From positions 1-15,720 of the forward strand of contig JABDEQ010000061.1 of assembly GCA_013286985.1 (NCBI GenBank): a stretch of 15,720 nt of DNA, given 5' to 3'. Position 1 is the stretch's first letter. Every line of letters starts with the position of its first letter. Position numbers and translations under genes: made by a program. This stretch comes from Bacteroidota bacterium (GTDB lineage Bacteria; Bacteroidota; Bacteroidia; Sphingobacteriales; Sphingobacteriaceae). Below are positions 8,406-15,645 of the stretch, one piece after another. The notes beneath the pieces were generated by a model. It did no database searches and was not told the origin of the DNA. It saw nothing but the letters and a program-made list of their open reading frames with translations.

Positions 8406-8720
8406 TTAATTAACTACCTGCAAGGCCAATTGATGTGCCGATGAATAAATTATATTTTCTGCCAATAGCACTCCCCTTTCGCCACTGAATGTTTCAATTG
8501 CATGAATATATTTATAAGATTCGCTAAGATTATCGTATACCTGGTCAACCAGCATTACAGAATAAGACTGAAAAGCGAAGATATCGCTATTCTGAAGGCA
8601 CATCAGATAATTATTGCTTAATAAGATAAAATCGCAATCAAATCCTTTAGCCTGCAACTCAATAACCCTCTTTGTCATCGAAGAATTGAATTTTCTTTTA
8701 TAGTATATTTCATTGTTCAT
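8406..8720 (-). CDS. Small hypothetical protein (family sometimes labelled phosphoribosylpyrophosphate synthetase)
   Basis: The protein is 104 residues from the ATG at 8720. An in-frame TTG at 8753 or ATG at 8741 would add 11 or 7 hydrophobic residues; the 8720 start is preferred because MNNEIYYKRK begins directly with the family-like part. The layout, 'LQAKGFDCDF...', then 'LQNSDIFAFQSYSV', then 'YIHAIETFSGERGVLLAE', resembles small sphingobacterial proteins that databases often call phosphoribosylpyrophosphate synthetase. It is far too short for a real PRPP synthetase (about 310 residues) and has no PRPP loop, so that name should not be taken as function. It has no signal peptide or membrane span. 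It stands alone between AT-rich gaps. Confidence 0.65.
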   Translation of the reverse strand: MNNEIYYKRKFNSSMTKRVIELQAKGFDCDFILLSNNYLMCLQNSDIFAFQSYSVMLVDQVYDNLSESYKYIHAIETFSGERGVLLAENIIYSSAHQLALQVVN

Positions 8721-8753
8721 AGGAATAGCTTTAAAAATCATGCAGGCAAACAA

Positions 8754-9220
8754 TTTTCTTTATTCATAATGAATATATAAAAATCCTGCCATTAATTTAA
8801 ATTACTAATAAACAGTGAAATATAAAAAAAATATCACATTTATTTTTTATAAATAGAGACGTATAACATTTGTTTTACAATTACTCAATATGATAATCTC
8901 CACCCCTCTTTTGTTACCGGGAATCGACCTAATAATTTAAATTATTAGTTATCAATTTTCTGTGAGAAGTAATCTTTATGATGATTAATTAATAATTAAG
9001 CATACTCTAAAAATGATATTCCTGCTGGTTGTCGGGTTTCTTTTGCCGGCGGTGCAATTGAGCAAACTGCGGTTAAAAATCTATTATATTAATTCACTTA
9101 AACTCGTAGCTAACAGGTTGCAGTTTTATTGTAATTAACTGAAATACAAAACCTTTTGGGTTATTCATCGCCAACACACAATTTGAGTAAACTGAGGAAA
9201 ATATTCTACAACATTTAAAC
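8754..9220. other. AT-rich gene-free region with palindromes
   Basis: No credible gene was found; the longest short frame (plus strand, 9013 to about 9138, 42 codons, hydrophobic) has no support. It holds a 13-bp near-palindrome ATTCAT-A-ATGAAT (8762-8774) just upstream of the small gene, a perfect 20-bp palindrome (8930-8949), and a locally GC-richer patch near 9022-9072. An imperfect direct repeat also occurs: GAGCAAACTGCGG near 9060 and GAGTAAACTGAGG near 9185. Confidence 0.5.
8930..8949. repeat. Perfect 20-bp AT palindrome
   Basis: The sequence CTAATAATTTAAATTATTAG is its own reverse complement with no spacer. It lies in the gene-free region between the small hypothetical gene and the MFS_3 exporter. 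It could be a protein-binding site; in AT-rich DNA chance is also possible. Confidence 0.4.
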
Positions 9221-10477
9221 TCACCAATAATTTATACAATTAAACAACTTTAGCTTTGCGAACATCTTTTTTAGTAGGATTTGTGAAAATACTGCAACAA
9301 TTAATAGTGCTATTATTCCCTGGCAAAGCATGGTAGCCGGCGCGCCTATTTTTTGGGAGATAGTGCCGATAAGCAGGCTCCCCAAAGGCAACATTCCAAA
9401 GAAAGACATCGCCACATAACTCATCACACGACCACGCATATTAGTTGCAGCTTCCATTTGAATAATAGTCATACTTATTGACATTGGCGTTAAAGAGCCT
9501 AAACCTATTATAACCGCAAATGGTAAAGCAAGCGGCAGGTAACTAATATGCGAAAAGAGTATTAGCCCGGAACCCAGTATAGCAATACTAACTAACAGGA
9601 TAACTTTAAAATTTGTCCCCTTTTTTACAGAAGCCAGCAGCAAGCTGCCTAAAATTGCACCCAAACCTATTGAACTGCTGATATATCCATAAACGGCAGC
9701 ATTGCCCTTAAATATAACTTTCGCAAAAACCGGTTCAGTTGTATCATAAGGAAAAACAAATAAGCTCAGACAAATAAGCAATAAGATTAGCGTGCTGATT
9801 TCGGATGTTTGCTTCAGATATTTAAACCCCTCTGCAAGTTCTGCGCTCACTTTTTTCTTTATCGCGGGAGCGTTGAATTTTGGAAATTTCATCAGTAGCA
9901 ATGCCAAAATAACGGCTATAAAACTTAAAGCGTTTAACGAAAAGCAAATACCCGCCCCAAAAGCCTGCAGTACAATGCCCGACATTGCCGGCCCTATAAG
10001 CCGGGCTATATTTACCATGCCAGAGTTAAGAGAAATTGCATTTGCCAGGTCTTCTTTGTTATTGACCATTTCATGCACCATCGGTTGCCTTGCCGGCACG
10101 TCAAAAGCATTAATCACCCCCAAAACAACGCTTAGCGTTAGTATTTCCCAAATAACATAATGGTTGGTTAAAATCAATATTGCAAGCAATACAGCCTGAA
10201 TCATAGATGCGGTTTGGGTAACCAGTAGTATTTTGTATTTGCTATGTCGATCAGCAACTACACCACCAAATAAAGAAAGCAAAAACGACGGAAACTGTTG
10301 GGCAAATACGGCAACGCCAATCATTGAAGCCGAGTGGGTAAGACTGTATATTACCCAAATTACAGCTGTACGCTGCATCCAGGTGCCTATTTGTGAAACA
10401 GATTGCCCGCAAAAAAACAAAACATAGTTTCTGTTTTTAAACGCCCGGAAAGTATTTGATTTAACTATTGTGGCCAT
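9221..10477 (-). CDS. MFS transporter, MFS_3 (EntS-like) exporter
   Basis: This 418-residue, 12-helix inner-membrane exporter belongs to the MFS_3 type, whose known members (such as EntS) export siderophores or drugs. Diagnostic features are the N-terminal FRAFKNRNYVLFFCGQSVSQ, followed by GTWMQRTAVIWVIYSLT, a motif A variant GGVVADRHSKYK after helix 2, and the ARQPMVHEMV plus DLANAISLNS block between helices 4 and 5, all typical of this branch. Length is normal. The start at 10477 follows a 105-nt gap after the SDR gene; two 13-bp direct repeats in that gap suggest separate control. No siderophore genes are nearby, so the substrate is open. Confidence 0.9.
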   Translation of the reverse strand: MATIVKSNTFRAFKNRNYVLFFCGQSVSQIGTWMQRTAVIWVIYSLTHSASMIGVAVFAQQFPSFLLSLFGGVVADRHSKYKILLVTQTASMIQAVLLAILILTNHYVIWEILTLSVVLGVINAFDVPARQPMVHEMVNNKEDLANAISLNSGMVNIARLIGPAMSGIVLQAFGAGICFSLNALSFIAVILALLLMKFPKFNAPAIKKKVSAELAEGFKYLKQTSEISTLILLLICLSLFVFPYDTTEPVFAKVIFKGNAAVYGYISSSIGLGAILGSLLLASVKKGTNFKVILLVSIAILGSGLILFSHISYLPLALPFAVIIGLGSLTPMSISMTIIQMEAATNMRGRVMSYVAMSFFGMLPLGSLLIGTISQKIGAPATMLCQGIIALLIVAVFSQILLKKMFAKLKLFNCINYW

Positions 10478-10523
10478 GAAAATGATAAGCGTTCAAATAT
10501 GAAAACACTTTACCAGTATTCAC

Positions 10524-10558
10524 TGCTATGTTGAAACATTATAAGTGCTATGTTGAAA
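10524..10558 (-). promoter_or_regulatory. Paired 13-bp direct repeats, candidate LytTR-type operator of the MFS_3 gene
   Basis: TGCTATGTTGAAA occurs identically at 10524-10536 and 10546-10558, a centre-to-centre distance of 22 bp (two helical turns), so both face the same side of the helix. They lie 47-81 nt upstream of the MFS_3 start at 10477. The core TATGTTGAA fits 7 of 9 positions of the LytTR direct-repeat consensus as recalled, and LytTR sites have the same 21-22 bp period. A CATATTTG box closer to the gene could be the -7 element. Which regulator binds is an inference; an AraC-type factor is the alternative. Confidence 0.5.
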
Positions 10559-10582
10559 ACAGTATGTAATAGTCGGTTTTAT

Positions 10583-11404
10583 TTATGCCAGACCAAAACG
10601 TTCGCTCACCATGTTAAAGAACGATTCGTTGTCCATTTGCTTCCAGGCAGCGTATAGTGCTTCTGCATCTTTACCGGCCAGGTATCGCAAACGGTCGGTA
10701 CTATCAGTTGCTGCATCGTATATTATCCCTGCAATTAACTCTGCCGAAGAATAATTGTCAGTACCGTTTTCAAAAGCAGCCCATACCTTAACCAGATCGC
10801 CATCATAGTCGGTCTGTTGCCCGGTTGGGATGGTATTGTGTAAAGATCGCCCTGCAAAATCGGTAAGCACACCACCCGGAGCTACAACCTTTACCTGTAT
10901 TCCAAAAGGTTTAAGCTCATATTTTAACGATTCAGACAAACCATCCAGCCCAAACTTAGTAGCGTGGTACAATGAATTAAAAGGCAGGCCGACCAGACCA
11001 CCTATAGAGGTAACGTTAATAATTACGCCGCTTTTTTGCTTTTTCATAGCCGGTAAAACTTCCTGTATGGTGCGGATCACACCAAAAAGATTGGTGTCAA
11101 ATTGTTTCAAAACCGTATCGGCACTTGCGGTTTCCAATGGCCCCACCAGGCCATAACCTGCATTATTTAATAATACATCTATATGGCCAAAGTCTGTTAT
11201 CGCCGCTTTAACGGCGTTATGGACGCTTTTTGTATCGGTAACATCTAATGTGTATAATTTTATATTAGCGTTGCTCTGTAAGTCTTCATGTCCCTTTGTA
11301 TTACGCATGGTTGCAGCCACCTGCCAGCCTTTCGCGGCAAAAAACAATGCTGTTGCTTTCCCAATACCGGTAGAGGCACCGGTGATAAAAATGGTCTTTT
11401 TCAT
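10583..11404 (-). CDS. SDR family oxidoreductase (classical short-chain dehydrogenase/reductase)
   Basis: This is a cytoplasmic NAD(P)-dependent oxidoreductase of 273 residues. Rossmann motif TGASTGIG is at 8-15, the NNAG stabilising motif at 80-83, and the catalytic set is Asn105, Ser133 (VTSIGG), Tyr146 and Lys150 (YHATK), all intact. The PGG turn after strand 6 (PGGVLTDF, 176-183) is family-typical. Arg34 (ATMRN) just after strand 2 suggests an NADP(H) preference, by family rule. Substrate unknown. The ATG at 11404 is the natural start of the first beta strand (MKKTIFITGA). Divergent from the methyltransferase at 11567 and upstream of the MFS_3 gene on the same strand, with a 9-bp-arm inverted repeat just upstream that may control it. 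Confidence 0.93.
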   Translation of the reverse strand: MKKTIFITGASTGIGKATALFFAAKGWQVAATMRNTKGHEDLQSNANIKLYTLDVTDTKSVHNAVKAAITDFGHIDVLLNNAGYGLVGPLETASADTVLKQFDTNLFGVIRTIQEVLPAMKKQKSGVIINVTSIGGLVGLPFNSLYHATKFGLDGLSESLKYELKPFGIQVKVVAPGGVLTDFAGRSLHNTIPTGQQTDYDGDLVKVWAAFENGTDNYSSAELIAGIIYDAATDSTDRLRYLAGKDAEALYAAWKQMDNESFFNMVSERFGLA

Positions 11405-11421
11405 AGGATAGGTATTATGTC

Positions 11422-11449
11422 TACTTCAAATTTAAGTTTTTTTGAAGTA
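11422..11449. promoter_or_regulatory. Inverted repeat in the SDR/methyltransferase divergent promoter region
   Basis: TACTTCAAA (11422-11430) and TTTGAAGTA (11441-11449) form exact 9-bp arms around a 10-bp spacer, 18 nt upstream of the SDR start. Arms centred 19 bp apart suit a dimeric repressor of the TetR/MarR/HxlR kinds, but no such regulator gene is in the window. It could equally be a hairpin in the SDR leader. Confidence 0.4.
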
Positions 11450-11566
11450 CAGTTTGGCCAGTTTTATGTAATTAATTATTTTTGATTATGGGCAGCCTGG
11501 ACTATATAATACCGGGTTGAATAGTTAATTCATTAAATTACCTTTAGTGCACTATTTTTACTATTA

Positions 11567-12484
11567 ATGGATACAGAAGTGCTATTAGTTATTACCGAAA
11601 TACAATCAGACATCGAAGCGATTGAAGAGAACTCGGCTTTTTATGAAGAAATAAATTTCAACAGCCGGACTGATGCCATCGACTTGTTAGAATTTCACGT
11701 TATTGACCGTATTGAAGGCTTACTACAAGATACTGCCTTTGCAGAAAGCCTGCATGCGTTAAAACAACGTGCAGAAAAAACAAAATACGACCTGGAAAGG
11801 ATTGATATAAACTTATTTAAACGGCTTCAGGAAGAGATTGCGGCTGGCATTTACAAAAAAGACTCTTTTTTAGAAATGATTGGCTTGTACATTGACAGCA
11901 GTTCCGTCAATATTGACCAGCCGGATAAAATCGGTTACAATAATTTCGATATTTTTATAAATGGCTTATTGTGCGGCAATGCCACTGTTGCAGCAACAAC
12001 AGAGTTGGAACCCGAAATGGTATTCTATCAAAAAACACCGGCCAGAATAGTTTTCCAAATGGCCGCCGCGGCTCAATTTAATCAGGATGATATGTTTGTT
12101 GATTTGGGGTCGGGATTGGGCCAGGTTGCTATTTTGGTTAATCTAATTAGCAGCATTGCAGCACGGGGAATTGAATACGAACCCACTTATTGTGCTTTTG
12201 CGCAAGCATGCGCCTCACAGTTGAACCTGAATAATGTTGAATTCATAAATGATGATGCCCGCAATGCCGATTACTCCAACGGCACAGTATTTTTCATGTA
12301 CACACCCTTTGAAGGCAGCATATTACAAGAGGTGCTGGCAATACTGAAAAAAGAATCGGCACAACGAGCCATAAGAATTTTCACTTATGGCCCCTGCTCG
12401 CTACAGATAGCACAGCAAGATTGGCTTTATTGTAAAAATGGAGAAGGCGATGATTTTTATAAGTTATATGAGTTTATCAGTTGA
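11567..12484 (+). CDS. Class I SAM-dependent methyltransferase with DOT1-like motif
   Basis: Residues 1-125 are largely helical and acidic with no recognised domain (possible coiled-coil stretches around 55-95). Residues 150-290 form a Rossmann-like methyltransferase fold. Motif I is FVDLGSGLGQ at 177-186, and GIEYEP at 201-206 ends strand 2 with the acidic residue expected to bind the SAM ribose; INDDARNADY (227-236) is the motif that contacts adenine. The wording FVDLGSGxGQ ... GIE resembles the DOT1 lysine methyltransferase family, and bacterial homologues of that kind exist with unknown targets. A catalytic-side motif FMYTPFEG (243-250) replaces the usual post-motif II residues. The ATG at 11567 follows the divergent promoter region. 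The substrate cannot be told; a protein or small molecule is possible. Confidence 0.8.
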   Translation: MDTEVLLVITEIQSDIEAIEENSAFYEEINFNSRTDAIDLLEFHVIDRIEGLLQDTAFAESLHALKQRAEKTKYDLERIDINLFKRLQEEIAAGIYKKDSFLEMIGLYIDSSSVNIDQPDKIGYNNFDIFINGLLCGNATVAATTELEPEMVFYQKTPARIVFQMAAAAQFNQDDMFVDLGSGLGQVAILVNLISSIAARGIEYEPTYCAFAQACASQLNLNNVEFINDDARNADYSNGTVFFMYTPFEGSILQEVLAILKKESAQRAIRIFTYGPCSLQIAQQDWLYCKNGEGDDFYKLYEFIS

Positions 12485-12602
12485 AACAAAAAGTGTTTCC
12501 AGATTTTTATCTGAAGACATTTGACTTTAAACCGGTTATCTTGATAGGATAACATTCGAACCATCTTTTGCAGGATTTAAAGAAGCTAACAAGCTAAATT
12601 CA

Positions 12603-13382
12603 TTAGAATATTTTTTGAGCAAATATGTTAAGCACTTCCACAAGGATCAGGATAATGATCACTAATTCAAGCCTGTAACTGTTTCTGTATTGCAACAGAT
12701 CCCTGAAAAGTTCGTAGTTGTCTTTTATAATATTTAACCCTTCCTGGATATTCCTGAACCTTTCTTTTAAGTCAAAGGTTCGTTTAAGATCATTATGAAT
12801 CCTGTTTAGATTTTCATCTTCCCAAGTTTCAGGAGGAGAATCAAAAATATAGAGATTTTCCGCTATCCGGTTTTTTAGTACGAGTGTTCGCCCTATATAT
12901 TTTTTTAAATTTATTCCGGATATATCAAGGCGTCCTTTTGTCTCCAGGATTTGTGTATGATAGTTTGTTTCCTCCATCAGTTTAGTTGTTTGTTCGTGAT
13001 AATAATCAAGCGCAACCGATTGTGAAACGTTCAACATTATCAAACGCAGCACCTCAATGTCTGATCCTATTATCTCGATGGAATGGAAGCCTATTTTATT
13101 TCTTGCAGCATTTGTCTCTATCTTAAATTCCTCCTCTAAACTTTGGTCGAATTTATTTTTACAATAAGAGGATATTAATCTTAAAAATTCAGAGATTTTA
13201 ATAGCATCATAGTTTAAAAAACAAACAACACCATATTTAAAAACATAAATATATTGGCCTTCAGATACTATATAAAACAATTCATCAGTGTCATTAAAGT
13301 ATAAATCAGCCTTAAACGCAGATTTAAACATTTTTATGTCAATACTATCCGCTATCTGGTACGATAAAACTTGTTGCAACAT
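12603..13382 (-). CDS. RMD1/DUF155 (YagE-like) family protein with C-terminal membrane anchor
   Basis: The 259-residue protein matches the DUF155/RMD1 family, found in bacteria and in fungal and mammalian mitochondria (RMND1), with no established biochemical role in bacteria. The recognisable part is C-terminal: DSPPETWEDENL (181-192), then the helix-rich LKERFRNIQEGLNIIKDN (205-222), YRNSYRLE (232-239) and a single hydrophobic span VIIILILVEVLNIFA (241-255). Family members share exactly this order of 'D-P-W' turn, long helices and terminal anchor. The N-terminal half is soluble, so the bulk should face the cytoplasm. The start is the ATG at 13382. It converges on the methyltransferase and is separated from upstream genes by a terminator and repeats, so it is probably monocistronic. 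Confidence 0.82.
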   Translation of the reverse strand: MLQQVLSYQIADSIDIKMFKSAFKADLYFNDTDELFYIVSEGQYIYVFKYGVVCFLNYDAIKISEFLRLISSYCKNKFDQSLEEEFKIETNAARNKIGFHSIEIIGSDIEVLRLIMLNVSQSVALDYYHEQTTKLMEETNYHTQILETKGRLDISGINLKKYIGRTLVLKNRIAENLYIFDSPPETWEDENLNRIHNDLKRTFDLKERFRNIQEGLNIIKDNYELFRDLLQYRNSYRLELVIIILILVEVLNIFAQKIF

Positions 13383-13453
13383 ATTTGGTTATTTTGGGCT
13401 TACATAACTACTTTACCAAATATACGATCTCGACCCGGATCATTATAAATTAT

Positions 13454-13485
13454 AAAACCTCTTCAAATTTCTTTGAAGAGGTTTT
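13454..13485. terminator. Rho-independent terminator hairpin
   Basis: AAAACCTCTTCAAA (13454-13467) and TTTGAAGAGGTTTT (13472-13485) form a 14-bp perfect stem with a TTTC loop. A/T-rich ends give a U tract on both strands. It lies upstream of the DUF155 gene and downstream of the secreted-protein gene on the same (minus) strand, so it likely ends transcription from the right-hand cluster before the DUF155 promoter. Confidence 0.75.
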
Positions 13486-13525
13486 TAATGGTGGTGTCTT
13501 GACAGGACAATTTCCGAAACACTTA

Positions 13526-13623
13526 ATATAATATTCATCATTAAGGTTGAGATTGATAAGCGAGTTTACAATATTGGCGCCGCCTTAGATGAGATGTCCT
13601 TGCGGGTTGGTTTCTTCGTTTCA
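13526..13623 (-). pseudogene. Decayed fragment of a DHFR/RibD-like reductase gene
   Basis: This stretch aligns by eye with 14603-14697 of the intact reductase gene in the window. The first 15 bases (ATATAATATTCATCA) are identical and the block GGCGCCGCC is shared; overall identity is roughly 70% over about 95 bp. In translation, minus strand, GGANIVNSLINLNLNDEYYI corresponds to GGAGFVSALVSLNLIDEYYI of the intact protein (residues 134-153). A one-base deletion and a stop codon follow the RKDI that matches GKDI (127-130). Homology ends abruptly on both sides: a repeat hairpin at one end, unrelated DNA at the other. It is a remnant of a paralogous copy, not a working gene. Confidence 0.75.
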
Positions 13624-13702
13624 GCAGGGTCTCCCGTAGAGGGTCCTGCATCATTCGTGACATATTATTTCGCAGGGTCTTGTGCCAGATACCCTGCGAA
13701 GA
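13624..13702. repeat. Pair of GC-rich REP-like hairpins
   Basis: TTCGCAGGGT (13669-13678) and ACCCTGCGAA (13691-13700) form a 10-bp stem with a 12-nt loop. An adjoining hairpin has arms GCAGG (13624-13628) and CCTGC (13645-13649). Both begin with the same GCAGGGTCT word, so they look like two related units. They start about 15 nt after the stop of the secreted-protein gene and abut the decayed reductase fragment. They may be REP-type units or a 3' end stabiliser of the upstream transcript. Confidence 0.5.
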
Positions 13703-13715
13703 CGGTGAAATAAGT

Positions 13716-14378
13716 TTATTGGTTGCCGCGTGCCATAGCGTCAAGTTCATCTTTTGATATTTTATCAAAATCGGGCGCTATGCTAAAAGTGCCAGCAGGA
13801 GCCTTTTGGTCAGAAACGCCAATTACAGTATAATCAGCAATTACAAGTGCCCCATCTGGTCCTTTCTGGAATGATGTATATTGTATAGGAACGCCTCCAA
13901 TAGATGCATAATATTTGTCTATAACAGCAGAGGGCAATGATATGTCATTGGTTATCCAGATATCATAAGTTTTTTGAGTTTTAGTATCTGTTGCTACTAC
14001 TTTTTTGCAGTTAAAACCAGATATCTGTTTCGTTTCGGTTGATGGAGCAAATGTAAATGTAGGGAAACTGCTTAAAACCTGGTTAATTTCGTCAGCTGTA
14101 TAAATCGCAGCTTTTTTTATATTGTATGCAGATACGGAAGCTATTACAGCAAAAAAATTGTAGTTAGCATCTGCTAAAAGCTTAATATTTGCCGGACCGG
14201 CAGCAAATACGGTAGCGGTGGAATCACTTCTAAAATATTCCTTCATTTCAATATCCTGGCCGCGTGCGCTTGTTTTGACGGTTACCAAGCCTTCTGTATA
14301 GCTTTTTTGCGCACTGGCGCTCAAAATGGTTGCTGATAAGGCTATGCCAAGAGCAACACTCAAAAATTTGGTTTTCAT
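13716..14378 (-). CDS. Secreted protein, DUF4412/GLPGLI-like
   Basis: The N-terminus MKTKFLSVALGIALSATILS is a clear signal peptide with likely cleavage after ASA (residue 23, before Gln24), so the protein is exported to the periplasm or outer surface. The mature 197 residues look beta-rich. GFNCKKVVA (121-129), YDIWITNDISLP (138-149) and GGVPIQY (161-167) follow the order seen in DUF4412 and GLPGLI-type Bacteroidota proteins ('G..CkK', 'vWyt.dI..P', 'G.p..y'). No enzymatic role is known for them. The gene ends in FSIAPDFDKISKDELDAMA. It lies 88 nt downstream of the reductase gene on the same strand, so partial cotranscription is possible. Confidence 0.7.
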   Translation of the reverse strand: MKTKFLSVALGIALSATILSASAQKSYTEGLVTVKTSARGQDIEMKEYFRSDSTATVFAAGPANIKLLADANYNFFAVIASVSAYNIKKAAIYTADEINQVLSSFPTFTFAPSTETKQISGFNCKKVVATDTKTQKTYDIWITNDISLPSAVIDKYYASIGGVPIQYTSFQKGPDGALVIADYTVIGVSDQKAPAGTFSIAPDFDKISKDELDAMARGNQ

Positions 14379-14466
14379 TGTATTTAGTTTTTATTTTGAT
14401 ACAAAATAGAGATTAATTGATATAGCATACAATATTTCACCCTGGAATTTGCAGAACTGCAAACTC

Positions 14467-15060
14467 CTAACTGCCAACTGAAACCGGCACGTATTTATTA
14501 ATTACTTTCCCGCCTTTGGAAGCTAATGAACTTTCTAATTTCAGTATTTTCCGCTCCTTAAAAATGGAAATACCGGTACCAATGGCAACAGGGTTAACGA
14601 CGATATAATATTCATCAATAAGATTGAGGCTGACGAGCGCGCTTACAAAACCGGCGCCGCCATAAACAAGGATATCCTTGCCCGGTTGTTCTTTCAGTGC
14701 CTGTACAATAGTTGCCAGGTCGCCGTTTTCCACTTTGAGGTTGCGGCCGGGGAGACTTGCTTCGTTGCTGCTAAAGGCAATCTTACGATGATTAGCTATC
14801 AACTTTGCCAATGGGTTCCAGGGATTGCCGGGCTGATTATCGGCCACGTCTTCCCAGTATGTGCAGAATCCACTGGCCGCCAGTTTGCGACCCAGTAAAA
14901 GGGTATCGCAGTCGGCAGCAAGCCCGACACCGAAGTCGATAATCTGTTTTAAAACCTCCGGGTCCTGTTTGCCAGGTAAGAACACCCAGTCGTTCTCACC
15001 ATTTGGCCCGGCTACAAAGCCATCAATGGTCATTTGCATCTGTAATTTTAATTTTCTCAT
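14467..15060 (-). CDS. Dihydrofolate reductase family protein (RibD C-terminal-like)
   Basis: This 197-residue protein of the DHFR/RibD_C fold is an NADPH-dependent reductase by family. Landmarks: MQMTIDGFVAGPNGENDWVF (8-27), LLLGRKLAASGF (54-65), DILVYGGAGFVSALV (129-143, the cofactor-binding GG turn), then DEYYIVVNPVAIGTGISIF (149-167). Members are mostly of unknown substrate and are not needed for folate synthesis; housekeeping FolA is usually about 160 residues with a different active site. The start at 15060 lies 11 nt after the stop of the AHSA1 gene, so the two are almost certainly cotranscribed. A decayed partial copy is at 13526-13623. Confidence 0.88.
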   Translation of the reverse strand: MRKLKLQMQMTIDGFVAGPNGENDWVFLPGKQDPEVLKQIIDFGVGLAADCDTLLLGRKLAASGFCTYWEDVADNQPGNPWNPLAKLIANHRKIAFSSNEASLPGRNLKVENGDLATIVQALKEQPGKDILVYGGAGFVSALVSLNLIDEYYIVVNPVAIGTGISIFKERKILKLESSLASKGGKVINKYVPVSVGS

Positions 15061-15071
15061 AGCAATTGTTT

Positions 15072-15560
15072 TTAAAAAGTTAACAATTCTTCCAGCTGGT
15101 TAAGTCCCATGGTAAAGCCGCCTTCAAAACCCATTTCTATCATCATTTTTATGGTTGCTTCATCATCAAAGCTAATATCAACCACTACTTTGGTTTTATC
15201 GCCCACGGCTACAAATTTATTGTCCCAATGGCCCACCTGTGCACCGGGCGCTACGGTACCCTTCTCATCAGAGAATACAGTATCAGCAGCGAAACGGCTG
15301 CCATTTTCAATAGCAGTAAACCTTACATGGGTCCAACGTTTCTGGCCTTCAGGGCCTACCATAGCATACAGCCAGACACCGCCTACCATAAAATCCATCG
15401 TTTTGGTTTTGGCAACCCAGGGTTTCGGCCCCCACCATTTTTCAAGCAGGTCAGGCTCTGTCCAGGTTTTCCATACTTTTTCAACCGGCGCGTTAAACTC
15501 GCGTATTACATGAATTTTTTTAGCGGTAAGGTCTTTTTCGAACACAAAATTGTTTGTCAT
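15072..15560 (-). CDS. AHSA1/SRPBCC domain protein
   Basis: The 162-residue protein is one START/Bet v1-like (SRPBCC) domain of the Aha1-C type, a helix-grip fold with a hydrophobic cavity. The signature IREFNAPVEKVWKTWTEP (19-36) followed by LLEKWWGPKPW (38-48) is typical, as is a closing helix GGFTMGLNQLEELL (147-160). In bacteria these are stand-alone small proteins, usually of unknown ligand; the link to Hsp90 is by homology only. It leads directly into the DHFR-like gene (11-nt gap) and is preceded by a related gene at the window edge (stop at 15646), making a small tandem cluster. The ATG at 15560 is the only sensible start. Confidence 0.9.
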   Translation of the reverse strand: MTNNFVFEKDLTAKKIHVIREFNAPVEKVWKTWTEPDLLEKWWGPKPWVAKTKTMDFMVGGVWLYAMVGPEGQKRWTHVRFTAIENGSRFAADTVFSDEKGTVAPGAQVGHWDNKFVAVGDKTKVVVDISFDDEATIKMMIEMGFEGGFTMGLNQLEELLTF

Positions 15561-15645
15561 GATTTTTTAGTTTTATAAGTAATTTACTAAGTGAAGTTTG
15601 TCACAGGGAAGAAACCGCTTAAACAGTATAAAGCAGAAATTGGAT

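Noticed and set aside
9013..9138. Short hydrophobic plus-strand frame (MIFLLVVGFLLPAV...)
   Set aside because: Only 42 codons, no ribosome-binding or promoter support, and it overlaps the imperfect repeat region.
12508..12552. Small hairpins between the methyltransferase and DUF155 genes as a terminator
   Set aside because: CAGAT/ATCTG and GTTATC/GATAAC stems are only 5-6 bp and lack a following T tract; too weak to call.
13541..13768. 75-codon minus-strand open frame
   Set aside because: It runs across the repeat hairpins, the reductase remnant and the end of the secreted-protein gene in a different frame; its composition (many Arg, Gln, His) is that of a shadow frame.
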